A stretch of 64,000 nt of DNA from Pseudoclavibacter sp. AY1H1. Its GTDB lineage: Bacteria; Actinomycetota; Actinomycetes; Actinomycetales; Microbacteriaceae. A program made the translations under genes and the position numbers. The notes under the pieces are model-generated. The model saw nothing but the letters and a program-made list of their open reading frames with translations. It was not told the origin of the DNA and did not search any database. Shown in pieces: positions 26,680-35,025 of the stretch (within the stretch, counting starts at the first letter, position 1; every line of letters begins with the position of its first letter). The stretch is taken from NCBI RefSeq assembly GCF_002931055.1, contig NZ_PSXX01000016.1, positions 1-64,000 of the forward strand. The letters run 5' to 3'.

Positions 26680-28631
26680 TCGCTGCGTTCTCACCAGGAA
26701 GCGACTTCAAGCGCTACTACCGCGGCCGCATGCCGCGGCTCGCGCTCGCGGTTGTCATCCTCATGCCGCTGCTCTACGGTGCGCTCTACCTGTGGGCGTT
26801 CTGGAACCCGTTCGGCAACGTCGACAAGATCCCGGTCGCGATCATCAACCTCGACCGGGGCGCCACGGTCGAGGGTGAGCCGCTCACCGCCGGCGACTCG
26901 GTCGTGCAGGGCCTCATCGACTCCAAGCAGCTGGACCTCACGGAGACGAGCGAGCAGGACGGCGTCGACGGCCTCGCCCATGGCAAGTACTACTTCACGA
27001 TCACGGTGCCTGCCGACTTCAGCGAGGCCGTGGCGTCGGTGACCACCAACGAGTCACGCTCCGCGCAGCTCGAGTTCACCTACAACGACTCCAACAACTA
27101 CCTCTCGACGGTCATCGGGCAGGACGCGGCCGAAGAGGTCATCGTCATGGTCAACCAGCAGGTCTCAGCGCAGATGTTCGACCAGGCGCTGGCGGCCGTC
27201 AGAGCCGAGATCCCGACGCTCAAGGAAGCGGTCAGCAGCGTCGAGGAGCTCAACTCCGGCATGCAGACGGCGAATAGCGGTGCGAAGGAGATCGCCGACA
27301 ACCTGGTGACCGCGAAGGACGGGTCGGCCACACTCGCCGGTGCCATAGACACGCTCGACGAGGCCGTGCAGGGCGCCGTGACCCGAGTCGACAACGCGAT
27401 CGCCACCTCCGGCATCACCGGCGCTGAGCTGCGAGACCTCTCGTCGGATGTCGTCACGAGCACGAACACCATCGCGACGGCGCTCAACGAGGCGTCTGCC
27501 GCGCAAGCGCGAGCCGACAGCGAGCTCGCAACCATAATGACCGAGCTCGCAGCAAGCGACGATCCGGTCGAGCAGGCGATCGCGGCCCGCCTCGAGAGCG
27601 TGCATACGCACATCCAGGACTCCAGACTGACGGAGGAGTTCGTCACGGTCTTCGACGCCCTGCACACCGACATGAACCTGCTTGCCGGCGAATTCAACGA
27701 TCCAGGCAGCCGCGTCAACGTCATCATGACGGCCATCGAGGACGGTGCCGTGCAGCGCGACCTCGCGACCGCCTCCTCAGACGCGGAGCAGCTGCGCTCC
27801 GGAGCTGATCAGCTGGATACCGGCCTCGGTGAGCTCTCCGCCGGCGCCGCGCAGCTGTCGTCTGGCACGGACCAGCTCGCGGCTGGCACGATCGAGCTGG
27901 CTGATGCCGCCGATACTGCGCTCAACCTGTTTCCCGACTGGGACGAGGACCAGCAGTCCAACTTCGTGCAGGCACTCGCCCAGCCGGTGGAGCTGAAGGA
28001 GACGATCAACAACGAGGCCAAGACCTTCGGCTACGGCTTCGCGCCGTTCTTCCTCGGCCTCGCGCTCTTCGTCGGCGGCATCATCGCGTGGATGCTCTTC
28101 ACCCCGCTGCAGGCGCGTCCGCTCGCTCAGGGCCTCGGTTCCTTCCGCGTCATCCTCGCCTCGTACGTGCCGACCGTGTTCGTCGGGTTCCTGCAGGCGA
28201 CCATCCTCTACCTGGTCATCTACTTCGGCATCGGACTGCATCCCGAGCACACCTGGGGAACGTACGGGTTCCTGCTGCTGATGGTGATGATGTTCATGGC
28301 GATGATCCAGATGTTCAACGCGGTCTTCGGCCCGGCAGTCGGACGCGTGTTCACGCTCGCCTTCCTCATGATCCAGCTGACCTCCGCCGGCGGCATCTAT
28401 CCCGTTCCGACGACCACCAACGTGTTCCAGTACATCAACGTCATCGACCCGATGACCTACACCAACAACGGACTGCGGCAGCTGATCCTCGGCGGCATCG
28501 ACCACCGCCTGCTCACAGCGATCATCGTCATCCTCTCGATGACCGTCGCCTTCATCGCCATCTCGACCTGGGCCGCGAGAAGGAACCGGCAGTACAACAT
28601 GGACCGCCTGTATCCGCCGGTGGAGGTCTGA
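26676..28631 (+). CDS. YhgE/Pip-family ABC-2-type membrane protein
   Basis: A 651-residue protein with one N-terminal membrane span (about residues 21-44), a very long extracellular part (about 45-440) and five or six C-terminal spans, the ABC-2 topology of YhgE/Pip (phage-infection-protein) family. The extracellular part opens with IPVAIINLDRGA, contains coiled-coil segments, and ends in heptad-like repeats GADQLDTGLGELSAGAAQLSSGTDQLAAG. Family members have been linked to export, phage adsorption and T7SS-like EsaA; function here is unknown. Starts with an ATGA overlap to the ATPase gene and is followed by gad after 71 bp. Confidence 0.82.
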   Translation: MIAAFSPGSDFKRYYRGRMPRLALAVVILMPLLYGALYLWAFWNPFGNVDKIPVAIINLDRGATVEGEPLTAGDSVVQGLIDSKQLDLTETSEQDGVDGLAHGKYYFTITVPADFSEAVASVTTNESRSAQLEFTYNDSNNYLSTVIGQDAAEEVIVMVNQQVSAQMFDQALAAVRAEIPTLKEAVSSVEELNSGMQTANSGAKEIADNLVTAKDGSATLAGAIDTLDEAVQGAVTRVDNAIATSGITGAELRDLSSDVVTSTNTIATALNEASAAQARADSELATIMTELAASDDPVEQAIAARLESVHTHIQDSRLTEEFVTVFDALHTDMNLLAGEFNDPGSRVNVIMTAIEDGAVQRDLATASSDAEQLRSGADQLDTGLGELSAGAAQLSSGTDQLAAGTIELADAADTALNLFPDWDEDQQSNFVQALAQPVELKETINNEAKTFGYGFAPFFLGLALFVGGIIAWMLFTPLQARPLAQGLGSFRVILASYVPTVFVGFLQATILYLVIYFGIGLHPEHTWGTYGFLLLMVMMFMAMIQMFNAVFGPAVGRVFTLAFLMIQLTSAGGIYPVPTTTNVFQYINVIDPMTYTNNGLRQLILGGIDHRLLTAIIVILSMTVAFIAISTWAARRNRQYNMDRLYPPVEV

Positions 28632-28702
28632 CCGTGTCAGCATCACCACGAGCGCCCAGTACGTCCACGAAGTCACCGTCCGAACGAGAAGAGAGAGTTC
28701 CC

Positions 28703-30109
28703 ATGGAGAAAAGCACCAGCAACGGCCACCACCGAAACATCAACCCGGATCTCGACGTCAACCCCGTCTTCGTTCGACCCGGCGAGGCGACGGTCTTCGA
28801 CAAGTTCAAGCTGCCGGCAGACCAGAGCCTCCCTGAGACGGCCTACCAGATCGTGCACGACGAGGCCATGCTCGACGGCAACTCGCGCCTCAACCTCGCG
28901 ACGTTCGTGTCGACGTGGATGGACGACGAGGCGAAGAAGCTCTACGCCGAGGCCGCGGACAAGAACATGATCGACAAGGACGAGTACCCGGGAACGGCGG
29001 CCATCGAAGACCGCTGCTGGCGGATGCTCGCCGACCTCTGGAACGTCCCGGACGCCGCTGACACCATCGGCACCTCCACGATCGGATCGTCAGAGGCCTG
29101 CATGCTCGGCGGCCTGGCGCTCAAGCGGCTCTGGCAGGAGAAGCGGAAGGCGGAGGGCAAGTCGACCGAGAAGCCCAACCTCATCATGTCGGCCGCAGTG
29201 CAGGTCGTCTGGGAGAAGTTCTGCAACTACTGGGACATCGAGGCGCGATACGTGCCCGTGTCGCCCGACCACCTGGTGCTCGACGGCTACGATCTCGAGA
29301 AGTACGTGGACGAGAACACCATCGGCGTCGTCGCGATCCTTGGACAGACCTTCACCGGTCTCTACGACGACGTCGTGGCGATCGCCGCGAAACTCGACGA
29401 GATCCAGGCCGCGACCGGCAACGACGTGAAGATCCACGTCGACGGCGCATCCGGCGCGATGGTGGCGCCGTTCTGCCAGCCGGACCTCGGCTGGGACTTC
29501 GGGATCGACCGGGTGAACTCGATCAGCACGTCCGGCCACAAGTACGGCCTCGTCTACCCCGGCGTCGGCTGGGTGGTGTGGCGCAACACGGCGGTGCTCC
29601 CCGAGAGCATGATCTTCCACGTCAGCTACCTCGGCGGCGACATGCCGACCCTCGCCCTGAACTTCTCCCGCCCGGGCGCCCAGGTCCTGCTGCAGTACTA
29701 CCAGTTCCTCCGCCTCGGTCGCGAGGGCTACCGGCTCGTCCAGCAGAACTCGATCGACGTCGCCACCTACCTCTCCTCGGAGATCGAGAAGATGGGGCCG
29801 TTTGAGCTCGTGAGCCGCGGAGATACGATCCCCGTCTTCGCCTGGGTGCTGAAAGACGGCCACACCGGCAACTGGAGTCTCTACGACCTCGCCGACCGGC
29901 TCCGCATGAAGGGCTGGCTCGTGCCCGCGTACCCCATGGCCGACAACATGGGCGACGTCATCCTCCAGCGCATCGTCGTCAAGGTCGGCCTCAGCCGCGA
30001 CCTCGCGTCGTCGCTCCTCGCGGACATCCGCGGTGACGTGGAGTACCTCGACTCGCTCGAGACGCCGCTGCCGCGCGAAGCGGGCCGCGGCGTGCACTTC
30101 CACCACTGA
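28703..30109 (+). CDS. gadB: Glutamate decarboxylase
   Basis: PLP-dependent conversion of L-glutamate to GABA and CO2 with consumption of a proton. The 468-residue length equals that of bacterial GadA/B. The PLP lysine is Lys280 in SISTSGHKYGLVYPGVGW, and the PLP-stacking Asp is Asp247 in HVDGASGAMVAPF. The C-terminus GVHFHH has histidines where E. coli GadB has its pH-gating C-terminal His, so acid-activated behaviour is possible (inference). Start at the ATG at 28703 behind GAGAGAG; the longer frame is shadow of YhgE. No glutamate/GABA antiporter GadC is adjacent; the two following membrane proteins are not of that family. Confidence 0.93.
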   Translation: MEKSTSNGHHRNINPDLDVNPVFVRPGEATVFDKFKLPADQSLPETAYQIVHDEAMLDGNSRLNLATFVSTWMDDEAKKLYAEAADKNMIDKDEYPGTAAIEDRCWRMLADLWNVPDAADTIGTSTIGSSEACMLGGLALKRLWQEKRKAEGKSTEKPNLIMSAAVQVVWEKFCNYWDIEARYVPVSPDHLVLDGYDLEKYVDENTIGVVAILGQTFTGLYDDVVAIAAKLDEIQAATGNDVKIHVDGASGAMVAPFCQPDLGWDFGIDRVNSISTSGHKYGLVYPGVGWVVWRNTAVLPESMIFHVSYLGGDMPTLALNFSRPGAQVLLQYYQFLRLGREGYRLVQQNSIDVATYLSSEIEKMGPFELVSRGDTIPVFAWVLKDGHTGNWSLYDLADRLRMKGWLVPAYPMADNMGDVILQRIVVKVGLSRDLASSLLADIRGDVEYLDSLETPLPREAGRGVHFHH

Positions 30110-30187
30110 GATCAGCGGCCGCGCGGGGGAGCCGAGCTGCTCTCCCGCCGGCCCGCCGCCCACGAGCAGGAGACGGAACCCACCGAC

Positions 30188-30913
30188 ATGACGAGCGCAG
30201 CAACCTCCCCTCGCGAACACACGGGACCCCTCGGTGCCACGGGGAAGCTCCTCGTGCCGACCGTCGTCAAGCAGTGCTGGCTCTTCATGGTGGGCTCCGC
30301 GCTCTTCGCGCTGGGCTCCGCGCCGGTGCTCAGCGAGCAGATGGGCTCGCAGCTCTCGAACCTGTTCTTCTTCGTCGGGGCATGGTTCTTCACCTCAGCC
30401 GGCCTCATCCAGCTCTTCCTCAGCGGCGTGGTGGCCGTTCCCGTCTCCTATGCCCCCGGTCGAATGGTGAGAGCCGAGTGGCTGACGGCGTCCACCCAGT
30501 CGTTCGGGACGCTGCTCTTCAACGTCAGCACGACAGCGGCGCTGCACGCCAAGTCGCTGACCAGCCAGGAGAAGCTCGTGTGGAACCCGGACGCGGGCGG
30601 GTCGGTCGCGTTCCTCGTGAGCGGATGCGTCGCCTTCATCGCGTTCGCGCACACGAACCAGACGTGGAGCGTGCGCTCGAGCGCGTCCTGGTCCGTGGTC
30701 ATCAACTTCGTCGGCTGCGTGGCCTTCGGCGCCTCCGCGGTCGGTGCCTACATCCTCCCTGGCGGGGCGACGATCAACGCCTCGCTGGCGACGTGGGGCA
30801 CCTTCATCGGCGCGGTCTGCTTCTTCCTCGCGTCCCTCGTCGTCCTGCCAGGGGCCATGAAGGCCGGTGCGACTCCGACTCGCGACAGCTCCAATGTCGG
30901 ACGGAGCGCCTAG
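30188..30913 (+). CDS. Six-span membrane protein, YrhK-like
   Basis: A 241-residue membrane protein with about six hydrophobic segments. The first two (WLFMVGSALFALGSAP and LSNLFFFVGAWFFTSAGLIQLFLS) repeat the pattern seen in YrhK-type domains: a Gly-Ser in a Phe-rich helix followed by a second such helix. The rest resembles uncharacterised actinobacterial membrane proteins. Function unknown. It is 78 bp after gad and 3 bp before the DMT transporter gene, so the last two are clearly co-transcribed. Presence in an acid/fatty-acid stress operon suggests a membrane role, but nothing direct supports a substrate. Confidence 0.6.
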   Translation: MTSAATSPREHTGPLGATGKLLVPTVVKQCWLFMVGSALFALGSAPVLSEQMGSQLSNLFFFVGAWFFTSAGLIQLFLSGVVAVPVSYAPGRMVRAEWLTASTQSFGTLLFNVSTTAALHAKSLTSQEKLVWNPDAGGSVAFLVSGCVAFIAFAHTNQTWSVRSSASWSVVINFVGCVAFGASAVGAYILPGGATINASLATWGTFIGAVCFFLASLVVLPGAMKAGATPTRDSSNVGRSA

Positions 30914-30916
30914 GCC

Positions 30917-31834
30917 ATGCTCATCGGCATCGCGCTCGCCCTAGCGGCCGCGGCTTTCATGGCCGTTGGCAACCTGCTCCAGTCGCGCGGCGTCCACCTC
31001 GCGGAGACGAGGTCCAGCAGCCGCAAGGATGCGGCCGTCCACGTGCTGCGGAATCGGATCTGGCTCTTCGGGAGCATCGCGCTGGTCGTCGCGATGCTCG
31101 TGCAGGTCGGCAGCCTGGCGTTCGCGCCGCTGATCGTCGTGCAGCCGATCGGCGTGGCGGCGCTCGTGTTCTCCGTCGTCCTGACGAGCATCCTCCGCAA
31201 GACGCGGCCGTCGAGAGCCATCATCCGGTCGATCCTGCTGTGCGTCGTCGGCGTCGGCGGATTCGTCGTGGTCGCCGCGATCGTGAGCACGCAGCAGCCG
31301 ATCGAAGACGCGCAGCTGGTCGCCGTGCTCGTGACGCTCGGCGGCGTGCTCGTCGCGACCGGCATCGTCGAAGTGCTGGGAAAGGGCCGTCCGACGCCGC
31401 CGCTGCTGTGGGTCCTGCTCGGCGGGGTCTACTCCGCGTTCGTCGCAACGCTCGGGAAGACGGTCATCCTCCGGGTGCAGGCCATTCTGAAGGCCCACGA
31501 GATGCCGTTCAACTCGACGGACATCCTCACCATCGCCAGCATCCTCGGCATCGGAATCGCCGGGGCCCTCTCCGTGATCTTCGTCCAGCGCGCGCACCTC
31601 GACAACCCACCGGAGGTCGTCGTCGCGGGGCTCACGGTCATCGACCCCACGATCGCGGTTGTCCTCGGCATCGTGATCCTGCGTGAGGCGACGAATGCCC
31701 CGCTCTGGGCGGTCGTCGCATTCCTCGTGGCAGGTGCCGTCGCTATCACCGGGGTGATTCAGCTGGCGCGGGCCGAGAATTCTCCCGTCGATGAGGTCTC
31801 GAATTCCTCATCCGCGGGTGAGAGGAAGGGTTAG
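30917..31834 (+). CDS. DMT-superfamily (EamA/NIPA-like) transporter
   Basis: A 305-residue protein with nine or ten membrane segments in two related halves. It begins MLIGIALALAAAAFMAVGNLLQSRGV, then QVGSLAFAPLIVVQPIGVAALVFSV, the typical first-half DMT/NIPA pattern; the second half has VVVAGLTVIDPTIAVVLGIVILREA. Such proteins export metabolites or, in the NIPA branch, move Mg2+. The C-terminal tail is polar and Ser-rich. Last gene of the amidohydrolase-gad operon; its 3' end runs into the second repeat array (31816). Confidence 0.78.
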   Translation: MLIGIALALAAAAFMAVGNLLQSRGVHLAETRSSSRKDAAVHVLRNRIWLFGSIALVVAMLVQVGSLAFAPLIVVQPIGVAALVFSVVLTSILRKTRPSRAIIRSILLCVVGVGGFVVVAAIVSTQQPIEDAQLVAVLVTLGGVLVATGIVEVLGKGRPTPPLLWVLLGGVYSAFVATLGKTVILRVQAILKAHEMPFNSTDILTIASILGIGIAGALSVIFVQRAHLDNPPEVVVAGLTVIDPTIAVVLGIVILREATNAPLWAVVAFLVAGAVAITGVIQLARAENSPVDEVSNSSSAGERKG

Positions 31835-31851
31835 TGGGCGGGTGAAATAGC
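31816..31851 (+). repeat. Array of three 12-bp direct repeats upstream of oleate hydratase
   Basis: Units at 31816 GGGTGAGAGGAA, 31828 GGGTTAGTGGGC and 31840 GGGTGAAATAGC, exactly 12 bp apart. The core equals that of the five-copy array at 24481-24540; the last unit of each array shares GGGTGAAAT. The first unit overlaps the end of the DMT gene. The array ends 33 nt before the TATACT -10 box, against 32 nt at the other promoter. Confidence 0.75.
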
Positions 31852-31884
31852 GCGCATCTCTGAATGGTGCAAAAGGGTCAAACA

Positions 31885-31890
31885 TATACT
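31885..31890 (+). promoter_or_regulatory. -10 box upstream of oleate hydratase
   Basis: TATACT in a locally AT-rich stretch. No consensus -35 lies 16-18 nt upstream, consistent with activation from the repeat array. The start would be near 31897, giving a leader of about 68 nt to the ATG at 31965, or about 14 nt to an in-frame ATG at 31911. Confidence 0.55.
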
Positions 31891-31964
31891 TCGATAACGT
31901 CGGACAAATCATGATGGCATATCATCCTGGCCATTTACGCGAGCCGGCGGGAAATGAGTCGACT

Positions 31965-33773
31965 ATGCATTACAGCAGTGGAAACTACGAAGCATTCGCA
32001 CGCCCGCGCAAGCCGCAGGGTGTCGATGACAAGAGCGCTTGGCTCGTCGGCGCAGGTCTCGGGAGCCTCGCTGCGGCGATCTTCCTCATCCGCGACGGGC
32101 AGATGAGCGGCGACCGCATCACCATCCTGGAAGAGCTCAACATCGCCGGCGGCGCACTCGATGGCATCAAGTACCCCGAGAAGGGATTCGTCATCCGCGG
32201 CGGCCGCGAGCTCGAGGACCACATGGAGTGCCTCTGGGACCTCCTGCGCACCGTGCCATCGCTCGAGATCGAGGACGCCAGCGTGCTCGACGAGTTCTAC
32301 TGGCTCAACATCGACGACCCGAACTCGACGAAGAGGCGGGTCACGGAGAAGCAGGGCCAGGACGCCGGCACGAACTTCAAGTTCGGTCTGTCCGAGAAGG
32401 CGCAGAAGGAGATCGTCGGTGTCTTCCTCGCCACGCGTGCGCAGATGGAGGACAAGCGGATCGACGAGGTGTTCAGCGCCGAATTCCTCGACAGCAACTT
32501 CTGGCTCTACTGGCGCACGATGTTCGCCTTCGAAGAGTGGCACTCGGCCCTCGAGATGAAGCTCTACCTCCACCGCTTCGTGCACCAGCTCGGCGGGTTC
32601 CCCGACATGTCGGCCCTCAAGTTCACGAAGTACAACCAGTACGAGTCGTTTGTGCTGCCCATGCAGAAGTGGCTGCTCGAGCGCGGCGTCACTTTCCAGT
32701 ACGGAACCAAGGTCACCGACGTGCAGTTCGACATCACGGGTGACAAGAAGCAGGCGACCCGGATCGAGTGGGTCCGCGACGGCGAGGAGGGCGGCGTCGA
32801 CCTCAGCGAGAACGACCTGGCGTACATCACCATCGGATCGCTGACGGAGAACTCCGACCAGGGCGACCACGCCACCGCGGCCCGACTCAACACGGGCCCG
32901 GCTCCGGCATGGGACCTCTGGCGGAAGATCGCCGCGCGCGACGAGGCGTTCGGTCGCCCAGAGGTGTTCTGCGGAGACATCCAGAAGTCGAAGTGGGAAT
33001 CGGCGACGGCGACGACGCTCGACGCTCGCGTGCCCGAGTACATCGAGCGCATCGCGGAGCGCGACCCGTTCTCGGGCAAGGTCGTGACCGGTGGCATCGT
33101 CACGGCACGCGACTCGCCATGGCTCATGAGCTGGACCGTCAACCGCCAGCCCCACTTCAAGGCGCAGAAGTCGACCGAGATCGTCGTCTGGATCTACGGC
33201 CTCTTCGTCGACACCCCAGGGGCCTTCGTCAAGAAGAGCATGCAGGACTGCACGGGTGAGGAGATCACCCAGGAGTGGCTCTTCCACCTGGGAGTCCCCG
33301 TCGACGAGATCCCCGAGCTCGCCGCCACCGGCGTCAAGACGGTGCCGGTCATGATGCCGTACGTGACCTCCTTCTTCATGCCGAGGAAAGCTGGCGACCG
33401 CCCGGCCGTCGTCCCGAAGGGCAGCGTGAACTTCGCCTTCATCGGCCAATTCGCCGAGACGACGCGAGACTGCATCTTCACGACGGAGTACTCCGTGCGC
33501 ACCGCCATGGAGGCGACCTACGAGCTCCTCGGCGTCGAACGCGGCGTTCCGGAGGTCTTCAACTCGACGTACGACCTCCGGTTCCTCCTGCACTCGACGA
33601 ACGTCCTCCGTGACGGCGAGCAGCTCGACATCCCAGGGCCGAGCTTCGCGAAGCGCCACCTCGTCAACCGCTTCGATCAGACCGAGCTCGGCCAGCTGCT
33701 GACCGACTTCAACCTGATCCCGGCCACCAAGGACGCTCGCGTCCACGACCGCAGCGACGACGCGATCGCCTGA
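31965..33773 (+). CDS. ohyA: Oleate hydratase
   Basis: FAD-dependent addition of water to the cis-9 double bond of oleic and related acids, giving 10-hydroxy fatty acids; in other bacteria this detoxifies host unsaturated fatty acids. The 602-residue protein starts MHYSSGNYEAFARPRKP, the classic family beginning, followed by the FAD motif VGAGLGSLAAAIFL (28-41), then EELNIAGGALDG. The frame includes earlier ATGs at 31911 and 31914, but the family start at 31965 is preferred. Full length, no defects seen. First gene of a two-gene unit with the choloylglycine-hydrolase-family gene 79 bp downstream. Confidence 0.94.
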   Translation: MHYSSGNYEAFARPRKPQGVDDKSAWLVGAGLGSLAAAIFLIRDGQMSGDRITILEELNIAGGALDGIKYPEKGFVIRGGRELEDHMECLWDLLRTVPSLEIEDASVLDEFYWLNIDDPNSTKRRVTEKQGQDAGTNFKFGLSEKAQKEIVGVFLATRAQMEDKRIDEVFSAEFLDSNFWLYWRTMFAFEEWHSALEMKLYLHRFVHQLGGFPDMSALKFTKYNQYESFVLPMQKWLLERGVTFQYGTKVTDVQFDITGDKKQATRIEWVRDGEEGGVDLSENDLAYITIGSLTENSDQGDHATAARLNTGPAPAWDLWRKIAARDEAFGRPEVFCGDIQKSKWESATATTLDARVPEYIERIAERDPFSGKVVTGGIVTARDSPWLMSWTVNRQPHFKAQKSTEIVVWIYGLFVDTPGAFVKKSMQDCTGEEITQEWLFHLGVPVDEIPELAATGVKTVPVMMPYVTSFFMPRKAGDRPAVVPKGSVNFAFIGQFAETTRDCIFTTEYSVRTAMEATYELLGVERGVPEVFNSTYDLRFLLHSTNVLRDGEQLDIPGPSFAKRHLVNRFDQTELGQLLTDFNLIPATKDARVHDRSDDAIA

Positions 33774-33852
33774 CCCGCACGCGCACCGGCCGCCGTCGCA
33801 TCCGCGTCGGCGTGCAGAGCAGTTCCCCTTACGAAAGGACGTGTCAACGAAC

Positions 33853-34932
33853 ATGTGCACTCGAATTGTGTGGCCCGACGCCAACGGGTCCGTCATCGTC
33901 GGCCGCAACATGGATTTCCACATGGATCTCCTCACGAACCTCTGGAAGTACCCGCGCGGCATCGAACGGGCCGACGGGGTCGAGGGAAACCTCACCTGGA
34001 CGGCCAAGTACGGCAGCATCGTGGCGACGGCCTTCGACCTCATCGCCACCGACGGGATGAACGAGGAAGGATTCGCCGGGCACATCCTGTGGCTCGCCGA
34101 GTCGGAGTACGGAAAGCCGAACGACAAGACGACTCAGCTGAGCCAGTCGGTCTGGCTGCAGTACTACCTCGACAACTTCGCGACGGTCGAGGAGGCCGTC
34201 GCGTGGACCAAGAAGTCGCAGGTGCAGATCTCGCAGCTCTTCGACCCGACAGGACACCTGGTTCCGACCCTGCACCTCGCGATCAACGACGCCACGGGAG
34301 ACTCGGCCATCATCGAGTACACGAGCGGCAAGCCGACGGTCTACCACAGCCGTGACTACAAGGTCATGACGAACTCCCCGACCTACGACAAGCAGCTCGA
34401 GCTCGCCAAGAAGATCGAGGGGCTGGGCGGCGATCAGCCCTTGCCAGGGTCGACGCTGGCGAGCGACCGCTTCGCTCGTGCATCCTTCTACGTCGAGCAC
34501 CAGGTGCAGCCCAAGACGCAGCTGGATGCGATCGCTGCGATGTTCAGCATGATCCGGAACGCGGCGCAGCCGTTCCGGACGCCGGAGCCCGGCAAGCCGG
34601 ACGCGTCGCAGACGATCTGGCAGGTTGTGCTCGACCTCACGAACAAGCGCTACGTGTTCGAGTCGACGACCCGCCCGAACATCGTCTGGGTGGACTTCGA
34701 CGAGGTGAGCTTCGCCGAGGGTTCCAAGGTGCTCAAGCTCGACCTCGTCGGCCAGCTCGCGCTCGAGGGCGGACTCGCCGGCAACGTGAGCCACAAGTTC
34801 ACCGACGTCGGCCCGGAGGCGACGGAAGTGCTCGCGGACGGCGTCAAGGCGCTGGAGTTCGTGGCGAACAAGAAGGATGACTTCCTCGCCGTGAAGACGC
34901 TCGTGCAGGACCTCGTCGGCAAGAAGGGCTAG
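33853..34932 (+). CDS. Choloylglycine hydrolase-family linear amide C-N hydrolase
   Basis: Ntn hydrolase that cleaves linear amide bonds, such as conjugated bile salts, penicillin V or N-acyl amino acids/lactones. The 359-residue protein begins MCTRIVW: after Met removal Cys2 becomes the nucleophile. Other active-site residues are present: Arg18 and Asp21 in VGRNMDFHMD, Asn174 in VMTNSPTYDKQ and an Arg in ASDRFARASF. The ATG at 33853 is required to place Cys second; an in-frame GTG 12 nt upstream would block processing. No signal peptide. Paired with oleate hydratase, it may free fatty acids from acyl amides, but bile-salt activity is equally possible. Confidence 0.85.
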   Translation: MCTRIVWPDANGSVIVGRNMDFHMDLLTNLWKYPRGIERADGVEGNLTWTAKYGSIVATAFDLIATDGMNEEGFAGHILWLAESEYGKPNDKTTQLSQSVWLQYYLDNFATVEEAVAWTKKSQVQISQLFDPTGHLVPTLHLAINDATGDSAIIEYTSGKPTVYHSRDYKVMTNSPTYDKQLELAKKIEGLGGDQPLPGSTLASDRFARASFYVEHQVQPKTQLDAIAAMFSMIRNAAQPFRTPEPGKPDASQTIWQVVLDLTNKRYVFESTTRPNIVWVDFDEVSFAEGSKVLKLDLVGQLALEGGLAGNVSHKFTDVGPEATEVLADGVKALEFVANKKDDFLAVKTLVQDLVGKKG

Positions 34933-34942
34933 TCCGAGCGCG

Positions 34943-34975
34943 ACGGCGGGCGCCCCTCCTCGGGGCGCCCGCCGT
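34943..34975 (+). terminator. Terminator after the oleate hydratase operon
   Basis: Positions 34943-34956 and 34962-34975 are exact complements with a 5-nt loop (14-bp GC-rich stem), starting 10 nt after the stop of the preceding gene. It marks the right end of the presumed stress region. Confidence 0.82.
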
Positions 34976-35025
34976 TGACGTCGCAGGGGTCGGAGTAGGG
35001 GAGAGCGTCATGCGGGAGGGTTCTG

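Noticed and set aside
28088-28702. Long upstream extension of the glutamate decarboxylase frame
   Set aside because: It overlaps the C-terminal membrane spans of the YhgE protein in another frame and shows no domain; the family start with a ribosome site is at 28703.
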